Part shown: piece after piece, positions 1-6,511 of the stretch
Position numbering within the stretch: position 1 is the stretch's first letter
Layout: each line of letters begins with the position of its first letter
NCBI GenBank assembly: GCA_902806015.1
Contig: CADCUZ010000088.1
Coordinates: 1-9,552, forward strand
DNA length: 9,552 nucleotides
From: an uncultured Rubrobacteraceae bacterium
GTDB lineage: Bacteria > Actinomycetota > Rubrobacteria > Rubrobacterales > Rubrobacteraceae
Direction of reading: 5' to 3'
Made by a program: the position numbers and the translations under genes
Notes under the pieces: model-generated
Seen by the model: only the letters and a program-made list of their open reading frames with translations
Databases searched by the model: none
Told to the model about the DNA's origin: nothing

Positions 1-594
1 ATCATGTTGCAGATACTCGAGGACGGGCAGCTCACCGATGCGCAGGGCCGCACCGTGGACTTCAAGAACGTGGTGCTCATCATGACCTCTAACGTCGGGG
101 CGCAGACCATCAACAAGACCCAGTCGCTCGGCTTCGGCGGGGGAGAGGAAGGCCTCTCTTACAGGGAGATGAAGGGCCGCGTCACGAGCGAGCTGCGCAA
201 AATCTTTCGTCCCGAGCTTCTCAACAGGATCGACGAGATCATCGTCTTCCACAAGCTCGAGCGCGAGCACATGCGCGAGATAATCGAGGTCCAGGTCAAG
301 CGCTTCCGCAAGCAGCTCGCCGAGCGCGAGGTCACGGTCGAGTTCACGACCGCGGCTTTAGACAAGCTCGCCGAGGAGGGCTACGATCCGGCTTTCGGGG
401 CGAGGCCGCTGCGCAGGACCCTGCAACGCATGATCGAGGACCCCATGAGCGAGATGATCCTCAAGGGCGAGATTCCCAACGGTTCCAAGGTGACCATCGA
501 GCCCAACGACAAGTCTGGCGACGACATCGCCGAGGACGAGTCCATAGTGGACATCAAGGTCAGCCAGCCCAAGGAGATCGTCAAGGCCGAGTAA
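1..594 (+). CDS. clpC: ATP-dependent Clp protease ATP-binding subunit ClpC, C-terminal part (5' truncated by window)
   Basis: This is the last 197 residues of a Clp/Hsp100 AAA+ unfoldase, which uses ATP to unfold substrates and thread them into the ClpP protease in the cytoplasm. The reading frame is open from base 1, so the gene starts upstream of the window. Visible parts of the second AAA+ module, counted from base 1: the segment after Walker B (LTDAQGRTVDFKN), sensor 1 Asn31 in IMTSN, the arginine finger Arg76 in PELLNRIDEI, and the C-terminal D2-small domain with sensor 2 (GARPLRR, 133-139). The tail (about 168-197) is acidic. ClpC is preferred over ClpB because radA and disA follow, as in the Bacillus clpC operon, and because the C-terminus is short after sensor 2; ClpB cannot be fully excluded without the N-terminal and middle domains. 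The TAA stop at 592-594 is followed by a hairpin terminator. Confidence 0.93.
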   Translation: MMLQILEDGQLTDAQGRTVDFKNVVLIMTSNVGAQTINKTQSLGFGGGEEGLSYREMKGRVTSELRKIFRPELLNRIDEIIVFHKLEREHMREIIEVQVKRFRKQLAEREVTVEFTTAALDKLAEEGYDPAFGARPLRRTLQRMIEDPMSEMILKGEIPNGSKVTIEPNDKSGDDIAEDESIVDIKVSQPKEIVKAE

Positions 595-617
595 GGAGAA
601 CCGGAGCTAGCTATCCG

Positions 618-648
618 AGGGCCGGGGTGCGACAAGTGCCCCGGCCCT
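618..648 (+). terminator. Hairpin terminator after clpC
   Basis: There is a perfect 10-bp GC-rich inverted repeat, AGGGCCGGGG (618-627) and CCCCGGCCCT (639-648), with an 11-nt loop, 24 nt after the clpC stop. Only two T residues follow, so it lacks a full U-tract, which is common for terminators in high-GC genomes. The stem is symmetric and would also form in a minus-strand transcript. It sits exactly at the end of the decayed minus-strand gene, so it could act in both directions. Confidence 0.7.
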
Positions 649-1310
649 TCGCGTCTCGCTCTCTGCCTCGGGGAGATCTCGCCTTCCGCTAGCTTCCTTT
701 GCTGGGCGTGTGCGATCTGGGAGGAGTAACCTTCCTTGTCCTTGAGTACGAACTCCAGCAGGCTCGAGACGGAGACGGGGTTCTCCGAGACGTTCTCGAA
801 GGTCAGGTCGATGGTGAGGAACCTGCTATCTGGGTCCTTCATAGGCTGATCGAGGCCCGAGGTGGGCAGAATGCGTACCCTCGTTCAAGGTCGCCTCGAT
901 GCCTTAGGTCTCGACGGAGTCGCCCACGCCGAGCTCCTGCTCCGACGGGGGTCGAAAGGCTTCGGCCTCCCCGTCCTCCCTTGCCCGGTCGGCCCCGAGC
1001 CCTTCACGAGGGCAGGTTGGTTGGCGGAGGCTCGCGGGGCATTCGTGTCGTCGCCCACGCGGGCGAAATCTACGGTCGTAGCTATCCCGACCAGGACGAC
1101 CGCGAGGCCGATGATTAGGGGCAGCACCTGGCCGTTTACCGAGGCACCGGCGCCGGGCGGAGGACAGGCGTGCGTCTGTTGTATCCGTTACGTGGGCGGT
1201 TCTTGCGGCGAGGGAGACACCCGAGCGCCGCACGCCCTGCAGAAGTTGTCTCGCGCATCGACGATGCTTCCACACTGCGTGCAGTAGACGGGTCGGTTGC
1301 TCTAAGTCAT
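649..1310 (-). pseudogene. Decayed gene: zinc-ribbon / single-TM / DUF4352-like protein
   Basis: Read on the minus strand, pieces of one protein line up in order. An ATG at 1310-1308 has an AAGGA Shine-Dalgarno (1321-1317) 6 nt upstream. Next come a two-knuckle zinc ribbon (CTQC, then CRAC about 14 residues later, 1283-1230), a hydrophobic segment (LPLIIGLAVVLVGIA, from 1127), a short G/P-rich linker, and a beta-rich domain containing ELGVGDSVET, FLTIDLTFENVSENPVSVSS and FVLKDKEGY. That last pattern resembles extracellular DUF4352 (telokin-like) domains. The frame is broken by TAG at codon 3 (1302-1304), TAA at 1188-1190 and TAA at 904-906. There is one shift in the G runs at about 960-1003 and a compensating shift at the CCC run 878-880; dropping one base there reads NEVRILP across the join. 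Homology ends abruptly at the clpC terminator, so the C-terminus is missing. The intact protein would be a membrane-anchored protein with an outside domain and cytoplasmic ribbon, function unknown. Sequencing error alone is unlikely given five lesions. Confidence 0.72.
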
Positions 1311-1407
1311 CTTCGGTCCTTAAGCTGAAACTCTTCCGCCTATTCGTACGCGTCATCCCGGTCGACGAGGAACGTCGTCCAGCGTTCGCGGGTTCCCCAC
1401 CGAGGAT

Positions 1408-1413
1408 AGTATA
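1408..1413 (-). promoter_or_regulatory. Possible -10 element upstream of the decayed minus-strand gene
   Basis: TATACT on the minus strand (5/6 match to TATAAT) lies about 98 nt upstream of the decayed gene's ATG. No good -35 is visible at 16-18 nt spacing (GTCAGC at 17 nt), so this is weak. The rest of 1311-1510 shows no coding signal on either strand. Confidence 0.25.
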
Positions 1414-1510
1414 AGGTCGATAACGTCCCGGCTGACGTATGCCGGAAGGCGTTTGTTACCGCCGGATGCGCTGACGCTTATTTCGACGGCTGATTCTAGC
1501 CCCCATCCCG

Positions 1511-1516
1511 TACAAT
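1511..1516 (+). promoter_or_regulatory. -10 element for leaderless radA transcription
   Basis: TACAAT (5/6 match to TATAAT, with the TAnnnT core) ends 6 nt before the radA ATG at 1523. No purine-rich Shine-Dalgarno lies between them or just upstream, where the sequence is C-rich. A start site about 7 nt after the -10 would fall on the A of the ATG, giving a leaderless mRNA, a common mode in actinobacteria. No clear -35 is seen at the usual distance. Confidence 0.5.
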
Positions 1517-1522
1517 AGATGC

Positions 1523-2905
1523 ATGGCTACAAAGACCCTTTACGTTTGCTCGAACTGCGGGCACCAGGCGCCGAAGTGGCTCGGGCGGTGCCCGGATTGC
1601 GGGGAGTGGAGCACCTTCGCCGAGGAGGCGCGTGAGGAGAAAAAGGTGGTCGGGTTCGCTGAGCGGGCGACGAGGAAGAAGACGAGGGCCGCCGGCCGGA
1701 CGTTGAGGCTGGACCAGGTCGAAACCGCGGCCGACGGGGGCCGGATCAGCACGAGCGTCGAGGAGCTCGACCGGGTGCTCGGGGGCGGCGTCGTGCCTGG
1801 CTCGGTGGTGCTCGTCGGCGGGAAGCCGGGCGTAGGCAAGAGCACGTTGCTCTTGCAGGTGATGGGCCACCTCGGAGAGGGGTGTCTCATGGTCTCGGGC
1901 GAAGAGTCGCCGCGGCAGGTTGCGCTCTCCGCGAAGCGGCTCGGCGTGCGGGGGGCGGGGTTCAGCGTGCTCTCGGAGACGGACGTGGACGTGATAGAGG
2001 CGACCATCCTGGAGGAGCGGCCGACCGTGGTCGTCGTGGACTCCATCCAGACGCTCTACTCGCCGGAGCTCTCAGGGGCGCCTGGCGGGGTGGGGCAGGT
2101 GCGCGAGTGCGCCGCCAGGCTGATGCGGTTGGCCAAGAGTGAGGGCATAGCGGTAGTCCTCGTTGGGCACGTCACGAAGGACGGGTCCATCGCGGGTCCG
2201 CGCGTCCTGGAGCACATGGTTGACACGGTGCTCCAGTTCGAGGGGGACAGGTTCCAGTCTTTCCGGGTGTTGCGGGCGCTCAAGAACCGGTTCGGCTCGA
2301 CGAACGAGATCGGGGTCTTTGAGATGACGGGCCGGGGGATGGTCGAGGTCGAGGACCCGTCCGCGTTCTTTCTCTCCAAAAGGGAGGAGAAGATGCCCTC
2401 CGGGGTGGCGACGGTGTGCCTGCTCGAGGGGACGCGCCCGATGCTGGTCGAGATAGAGAGCCTCGTCGCGCCGAGCCCGCTGGCGAACCCGCGCAGGATC
2501 GCCAACGGGGTGGACACGGGCCGGGTGAACATGCTGTGCGCGGTGCTGGGACGGCGCGCCGGCCTCGCGCTGGCCGACCACGACGTGTACGTGAACGTGA
2601 CGGGTGGGGTACGGGTCGAGGAGCCGGCGGCCGATCTCGGGGTTGCACTGGCCATAGCCTCCGCGCTGCGGGACAAGCCGGTCGGGAAGGGTACGGCGTG
2701 CTTCGGGGAGGTGGGGTTGACGGGGGACGTGAGGTTCGTCTCCGGGGCGCCGCGCCGGACCAGCGAGGTCCTAAAGATGGGTTACGAGCGTATAATCAGA
2801 CCGGAAGGGCGGCCGGATGAAGCCTTCGGCGGCGGGTCCAAAAAGGAAGCGAGCGTGATCGACGTGAGCACGTTGGAGGAGGCCGTGGCGGTGGCGCTGC
2901 TTTGA
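1523..2905 (+). CDS. radA: DNA repair protein RadA (Sms)
   Basis: RadA is a RecA-like ATPase and helicase that helps process branched recombination intermediates in DNA repair. The 460 residues match the usual family length. The N-terminus has the four-cysteine zinc finger (C9, C12, C23, C26: CSNC...CPDC). The ATPase core has Walker A GGKPGVGKST (99-108) and Walker B VVVVDSIQ (169-176). The RadA-specific KNRFG motif is at 254-258. The C-terminal third is the Lon-protease-like domain (for example GGVRVEEPAADLG, 361-373; FGEVGLTGDVR, 394-404), which in RadA serves as a scaffold and is not a protease. The ATG at 1523 puts the zinc finger at the normal place and sits just after a -10 element. The stop overlaps the disA start (TTGA), so the two are probably translationally coupled. 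This is the first gene of the eight-gene run. Confidence 0.97.
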   Translation: MATKTLYVCSNCGHQAPKWLGRCPDCGEWSTFAEEAREEKKVVGFAERATRKKTRAAGRTLRLDQVETAADGGRISTSVEELDRVLGGGVVPGSVVLVGGKPGVGKSTLLLQVMGHLGEGCLMVSGEESPRQVALSAKRLGVRGAGFSVLSETDVDVIEATILEERPTVVVVDSIQTLYSPELSGAPGGVGQVRECAARLMRLAKSEGIAVVLVGHVTKDGSIAGPRVLEHMVDTVLQFEGDRFQSFRVLRALKNRFGSTNEIGVFEMTGRGMVEVEDPSAFFLSKREEKMPSGVATVCLLEGTRPMLVEIESLVAPSPLANPRRIANGVDTGRVNMLCAVLGRRAGLALADHDVYVNVTGGVRVEEPAADLGVALAIASALRDKPVGKGTACFGEVGLTGDVRFVSGAPRRTSEVLKMGYERIIRPEGRPDEAFGGGSKKEASVIDVSTLEEAVAVALL

Positions 2906-3987
2906 GCCCGTCCCGCCGAAAGATGCCAGAAGAGCTCGTCCGCGCGCTCAAGCTCGTGGCCCCCGGCACCGACCTGCGGGAGGCCATAGAGAACGTCATC
3001 CGGGCGCACAACGGTGCGCTTATCGTGGTCTCCCTTCCCGAGAAGCTCGAAAGCCTCGGCATCATCTCCGGGGGGATGAGGCTCGGGTTGGAGTTCGCGC
3101 CGATGCGGCTCTACGAGCTCGCGAAGATGGACGGCGCCATAGTGCTCTCACCGAACGTCTCCGTGATCCACTACGCCAACGTCCAGCTCAGCCCGGACCC
3201 CACCCTAGAGTCCCACGAGACCGGGATGCGCCACCTCGCCGGCCACCGCACCGCCAAGCAGAGCGGGGATCTCGTCATAGTCGTCTCGGAGAGGCGGCGC
3301 CTCGTGAGCCTGTACCAGGGAGCCCACGGGCCGCTCATCCTGGAGGACATCGGCATCGTGCTCTCCAAGGCGAACTCCGCGATAGCCACCTTAGAGAAGT
3401 TCACGAGGAGGCTTCGCGAGGAGGCGCGCGCGCTGACCGTACACGAGTACGACGGGGCGGTCACCTTGCGGGAGGTCGTTGGGGCCATCGGCAACTTCGA
3501 GTACTCCGTCCGAATAGCCGAGGAGGTCGAGGCCTACGTGCGAGAGCTCGGGAGCGAGGGGCGGCTCGTCGAGATGCAGCTGGAGCAGGCCTTCCACGAC
3601 GTGCCCGAGCAGTACGACGCCCTGATCCGAGACTACGCCGCCGAGGGCCAGGACTGCGCGCGGGTCCGAAAGCGGTTGAAAGGCTTCTCCTCCGAGCAGC
3701 TCTCGGATGCCATGGAGATCACGCAGGCGTTGGGCTACGGTTCGGTCGGCCGGACGGAGGACTTCTTCCTCAAGCCGCGCGGCTACCGCCAGCTCGAGAG
3801 GGTGCCGCGGCTGCCCCGCCGGGTCGCCGAAAGCTTGATCCGGGAGTTCGGCTCACTGAAGGACCTCCTCAAAGCGAGCGAGGCCGAGCTCGATGAGGTC
3901 GAGGGCGTCGGCCAAGCCCGCGCCCGGGCCATCCAGCGTGGCCTCGAGCGCCAGCGTAACCTGGACACGTCAGGCGAGGCCCTGTAA
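2902..3987 (+). CDS. disA: DNA integrity scanning diadenylate cyclase DisA
   Basis: DisA makes cyclic di-AMP from two ATP and senses branched DNA; it is usually an octamer. The protein has 361 residues, against about 357 in Bacillus. An N-terminal DisA_N (DAC) domain (about 10-150) carries the catalytic DGA motif (D77-G78-A79 in KMDGAIVLS). A helical linker follows (about 155-300), then a C-terminal helix-hairpin-helix DNA-binding domain (about 300-350, with DEVEGVGQARARAIQ). The second nucleotide-binding motif, normally RHR, reads R110-H111-L112 (ETGMRHLAGHRTAKQ), an odd feature reported separately. The TTG start overlaps the radA stop by 4 nt and gives an N-terminus of normal length. An in-frame ATG at 2923 would remove 7 residues; neither start has a good Shine-Dalgarno at normal spacing, and I prefer TTG for coupling and length. 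Placement after radA is conserved in many Gram-positives. Confidence 0.95.
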   Translation: MSPSRRKMPEELVRALKLVAPGTDLREAIENVIRAHNGALIVVSLPEKLESLGIISGGMRLGLEFAPMRLYELAKMDGAIVLSPNVSVIHYANVQLSPDPTLESHETGMRHLAGHRTAKQSGDLVIVVSERRRLVSLYQGAHGPLILEDIGIVLSKANSAIATLEKFTRRLREEARALTVHEYDGAVTLREVVGAIGNFEYSVRIAEEVEAYVRELGSEGRLVEMQLEQAFHDVPEQYDALIRDYAAEGQDCARVRKRLKGFSSEQLSDAMEITQALGYGSVGRTEDFFLKPRGYRQLERVPRLPRRVAESLIREFGSLKDLLKASEAELDEVEGVGQARARAIQRGLERQRNLDTSGEAL

Positions 3988-3995
3988 AGATGCCC

Positions 3996-4000
3996 GAGGA
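3996..4000 (+). promoter_or_regulatory. Ribosome binding site deciding the ispD TTG start
   Basis: GAGGA lies 9 nt before the TTG at 4010. This selects TTG as the ispD start over upstream in-frame positions inside disA. The ATG at 3990 is in another frame. Confidence 0.6.
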
Positions 4001-4009
4001 TTATCGGCG

Positions 4010-4735
4010 TTGGCGAATACCCTTGCGATAGCGCTCGTGCTGGCCGGCGGGCTCGGCACCCGCATGGGGCGCCCCAAACAGTTCCTAGCCCTCGGGGGCA
4101 AACCCGCGCTTTTCCACACCCTCAGGGCCTTCGAGGAGGCCGCCTCCGTGGGCAGAATCTACGCCGTCGGCGACCGTCGGCGCGTCGAGGTGCTGGCCAG
4201 GGAGGCGGACATCTCGAAGTACGCCCGGTGCGCGGAACCCGGACCCTTCCGACAGTTGTCCACGAAGAGCGGCCTCCTGCTCTGCAAAGAGGACCCCGAG
4301 ACCGTCGTCCTCATCCACGACGGCTCCCGCCCCCTCGTGACCCCGGGACTCGTGGACCGGGTGGCCGAGGCCGCCCTCGCCGAAGATGCTCCCGACGGCG
4401 TCGTGCCCGCGGTCCCCGTCTTGGACACCATCAAGGTCGGGCGGGGCGGCGAGGTCGTGCAGACACTCGACCGCACGGAGCTCCGCGCGGTCCAGACCCC
4501 GCAGGCGTTCCGGCTGGGCCTGCTGCTGCGGCTCCACGCGGCCTCGGACAGCTCCCTGAGCTCCGCGACCGACGACGCCTCCCTCGTCGAGCGGGAGGGG
4601 GGACGGGTGCTACTCGTAGAAGGGGAGAAGACCAACTTAAAGCTGACGTCACCGGAAGATCTGGTGCTCGCCGAGGCTATACTCGCCGCGCGCGAGAGGG
4701 ACGGGGGAGACCCCCGAACGGAAGGGCCTTCGTGA
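4010..4735 (+). CDS. ispD: 2-C-methyl-D-erythritol 4-phosphate cytidylyltransferase IspD
   Basis: IspD transfers CMP from CTP to 2-C-methyl-D-erythritol 4-phosphate, giving CDP-ME, the third step of the MEP isoprenoid pathway. The 241 residues are close to the family's usual 225-240. Motifs in order: the nucleotide-binding loop LAGGLGTRMGRPKQFL (11-26, with R18 and K23 in the usual places), a weakly conserved CTP segment (FRQLSTKSGL, 80-89, keeping R81 and S84 but with the normal preceding GG replaced by EPGP), HDGSRPL (103-109; HDAARP in most relatives), VPVLDTIK (135-142), the AVQTPQAFR signature (160-168), TDDASLVE (187-194) and TNLKLTSPEDL (208-218). The open frame extends upstream into disA, but the TTG at 4010 has a Shine-Dalgarno and gives a normal N-terminus. 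It starts 22 nt after disA and overlaps ispF by one base (TGATG). Bacillus has yacL, and many actinobacteria have carD, just upstream of ispD; neither is here. Confidence 0.95.
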   Translation: MANTLAIALVLAGGLGTRMGRPKQFLALGGKPALFHTLRAFEEAASVGRIYAVGDRRRVEVLAREADISKYARCAEPGPFRQLSTKSGLLLCKEDPETVVLIHDGSRPLVTPGLVDRVAEAALAEDAPDGVVPAVPVLDTIKVGRGGEVVQTLDRTELRAVQTPQAFRLGLLLRLHAASDSSLSSATDDASLVEREGGRVLLVEGEKTNLKLTSPEDLVLAEAILAARERDGGDPRTEGPS

Positions 4736-5214
4736 TGCGGGTAGGCCTCGGCGTGGACGCCCACGCGTTCGCGGGGTCCGGAGAGGGCCGGCGCCTGATC
4801 CTGGGCGGCGTGGAAATCCCGTTCGACCGGGGCCTCCTGGGCCACTCCGACGCCGACGTGCTCGCCCACGCCGTCACCGACGCTCTGCTCGGTGCCGCCG
4901 GCCTCGAGGACATCGGCCACTACTTCCCGGACACGGACGAGAGATTCAAGGACGCGGACTCTATAGGCCTCCTGCGCAGGGTGCGCCGAATCCTGGGCGG
5001 CGGGTGGGAGGTCGCTAACGTGGACGCCGTCGTCGTCTGCGAGCGCCCGAAGATAAGGGACCACCGCGACGCGATGCGGCGGAACCTGGCGGGCGCCCTG
5101 GATGTGGACTTCTCCCGGGTCAGCGTGCGCGGCACCACGACCGAACGCCTCGGCTTTGCCGGCAGGGGAGAGGGAATAGCCGCCCAGGCCGTCTGCCTCC
5201 TGCAGGAGAGGTAG
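4735..5214 (+). CDS. ispF: 2-C-methyl-D-erythritol 2,4-cyclodiphosphate synthase IspF
   Basis: IspF converts CDP-ME 2-phosphate to MEcPP with release of CMP, the fifth step of the MEP pathway; the enzyme is a metal-dependent homotrimer. The 159 residues are typical. Metal ligands are D8 and H10 (GVDAH) and H45 (VLAHAVTDALLGA). Also present are HSDAD (37-41), the IGHYFPDTD segment (60-68) and the C-terminal signature TTTERLGFAGRGEGIA (134-149). The ATG at 4735 overlaps the ispD stop (TGATG), and GGAAGGG (4720-4726) lies 8 nt upstream. An in-frame GTG one codon earlier is possible but less well spaced. Side-by-side ispD and ispF is the usual arrangement; the gap to gltX is 4 nt. Confidence 0.97.
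   Translation: MRVGLGVDAHAFAGSGEGRRLILGGVEIPFDRGLLGHSDADVLAHAVTDALLGAAGLEDIGHYFPDTDERFKDADSIGLLRRVRRILGGGWEVANVDAVVVCERPKIRDHRDAMRRNLAGALDVDFSRVSVRGTTTERLGFAGRGEGIAAQAVCLLQER
5204..5211 (+). promoter_or_regulatory. Ribosome binding site deciding the gltX TTG start
   Basis: AGGAGAGG lies 7 nt before TTG at 5219, inside the end of ispF. It supports a TTG start that puts the APSPTG signature at residue 9, the normal position for GluRS. Confidence 0.75.
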
Positions 5215-5218
5215 CCCG

Positions 5219-6511
5219 TTGGCGGAGATCCGGGCGCGCTTCGCCCCCAGCCCGACGGGGATGCTCCACCTTGGCGGCGCCCGAACCGCCCTTTTTAACT
5301 ACCTCTTCGCCAGGCACCATAGGGGAAAATTCATCCTTCGCATAGAGGACACCGACCGGGCGCGGAGCACGCGCGGGTTCGAGGAGGCGCAGCTGGAGGA
5401 CCTCGACTGGCTCGGCCTCGCCTTCGACGAGGGCCCGTACCGCCAGAGCGGACGCGGGGAGTCGTACGAGGGGGGGATCGAGCGTCTCTCTCAAGCCGGC
5501 CTGACCTACGAAAGCACGGGCGAGGAGGGGCGGCGGGCGCTCTACTTCCGTCCGCCTGCGCGCAGCGGGACTTTTCGGGATGGGCTGCGCGGCGAGGTCT
5601 CGTTCGGTCGCGTGGAGGACTTCGTGATCCGCAAGTCCGACGGCACCCCCTCCTACAACTTCGCCGCCGTCGTGGACGACGCCGACATGGCTATCACGCA
5701 TGTCGTCAGGGGCGAGGAACACCTCCCGAACACAGGCCGCCAGGCACTCCTCTACCGGGCCCTCGGCGTGACGGAGCCGAACTTCATCCACCTCGGCGTC
5801 ATCCTCGGCCCCGACGGCAAGAAGCTCTCCAAGCGCCATGGCGATGCGAGTGTCGCCGACTACCGGAGCGAGGGCTACCTGCCCGAGGCCCTCATCAACT
5901 ACCTTGCGCTTCTCGGTTGGACCCACCCGACGGGCAAAGAAGAGTTTGCCGACCTGGAAGAGCTCGTCCGCGAGTGGGACGCGTCGCGTCTCGGCGCGAG
6001 CCCATCCACCTTCGACCCCGACCGCCTGCTCTTCTTCGACGCCCGGCACATACGGCGGCTGTCCCTCAAAGGGTTGCGCCGGCGGGTCGAACCCTTCCTA
6101 GACGGGCCGCTACCGGAGGGACGGGAAGCCGCCGCCTTGGAAGTGATCCGGGAAGAGGCGCGCGTGCTTTCGGACGCGCCGCGCCTCTTGCACGAAGTTA
6201 CCGGACCCGTAGACCCCGCGCGATTCGCGGCCGAGTTGCCCGGATCGAGCGGAGAAGTCTTCGACCATATCGCGGCGGCGCTCGAAAGCCGATCCTTCTC
6301 TGACGTGGACGAAGCGAGAGCTTTTGTTCAAGAATTGCGTAGGTGGGCCAAGGAACGGGCCATCAACACCCGCGACCTGCTCCACCCTCTGCGATTGGCG
6401 CTGACAGGACAAAACAAGGGACCGGAGATGGCGCTCGTCCTAGCGGTGCTCGGTCCTGAAGTGGCGCGTGGGCGGATAGACCGGGCCGGAGGGGCTAGAC
6501 TACGGCCATGA
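5219..6511 (+). CDS. gltX: Glutamate--tRNA ligase (GluRS), short cysteine-free form
   Basis: GluRS charges tRNA-Glu with glutamate in the cytoplasm; non-discriminating forms also charge tRNA-Gln for later amidation. Class I signatures are clear: APSPTGMLHLGGART (9-23, HLGG as the HIGH motif), the RIEDTDRARS strand (41-50), the substrate segment SYNFAAVVDD (145-154) with THVVRGEEHLPNT (160-172), and KLSKRHG as the KMSKS loop (202-208). The C-terminal helical anticodon-binding region (about 230-430) is divergent but includes an Asn-Thr-Arg-Asp segment (383-386). At 430 residues it is shorter than the usual 460-490. The zinc-binding insertion after GLTY (94-97) is missing about 40 residues, and I see no cysteine anywhere in the protein. 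The TTG start is supported by a strong Shine-Dalgarno. The stop overlaps the cysS ATG (ATGA). Confidence 0.95.
   Translation: MAEIRARFAPSPTGMLHLGGARTALFNYLFARHHRGKFILRIEDTDRARSTRGFEEAQLEDLDWLGLAFDEGPYRQSGRGESYEGGIERLSQAGLTYESTGEEGRRALYFRPPARSGTFRDGLRGEVSFGRVEDFVIRKSDGTPSYNFAAVVDDADMAITHVVRGEEHLPNTGRQALLYRALGVTEPNFIHLGVILGPDGKKLSKRHGDASVADYRSEGYLPEALINYLALLGWTHPTGKEEFADLEELVREWDASRLGASPSTFDPDRLLFFDARHIRRLSLKGLRRRVEPFLDGPLPEGREAAALEVIREEARVLSDAPRLLHEVTGPVDPARFAAELPGSSGEVFDHIAAALESRSFSDVDEARAFVQELRRWAKERAINTRDLLHPLRLALTGQNKGPEMALVLAVLGPEVARGRIDRAGGARLRP

Noticed and set aside
381..842. A 153-codon minus-strand open frame starting with ATG
   Set aside because: Only the first 65 or so codons look like protein (the DUF4352-like part). 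The rest is antisense to the clpC terminator and clpC itself, so it is part of the decayed gene and not a separate one.
699..1287. Plus-strand open frames of about 140 codons between clpC and radA
   Set aside because: They are low-complexity, Arg/Pro/Ala-rich shadows of the minus-strand remnant, with no family resemblance.
2875..2882. GGAGGAGG as a Shine-Dalgarno for disA
   Set aside because: It lies 19 nt before the TTG and 40 nt before the alternative ATG, too far for either, and it is explained by Glu codons of RadA.
4159..5064. A 301-codon minus-strand open frame opposite ispD and ispF
   Set aside because: It is a GC-rich antisense shadow. The plus strand carries two complete, motif-confirmed enzymes over the same bases.
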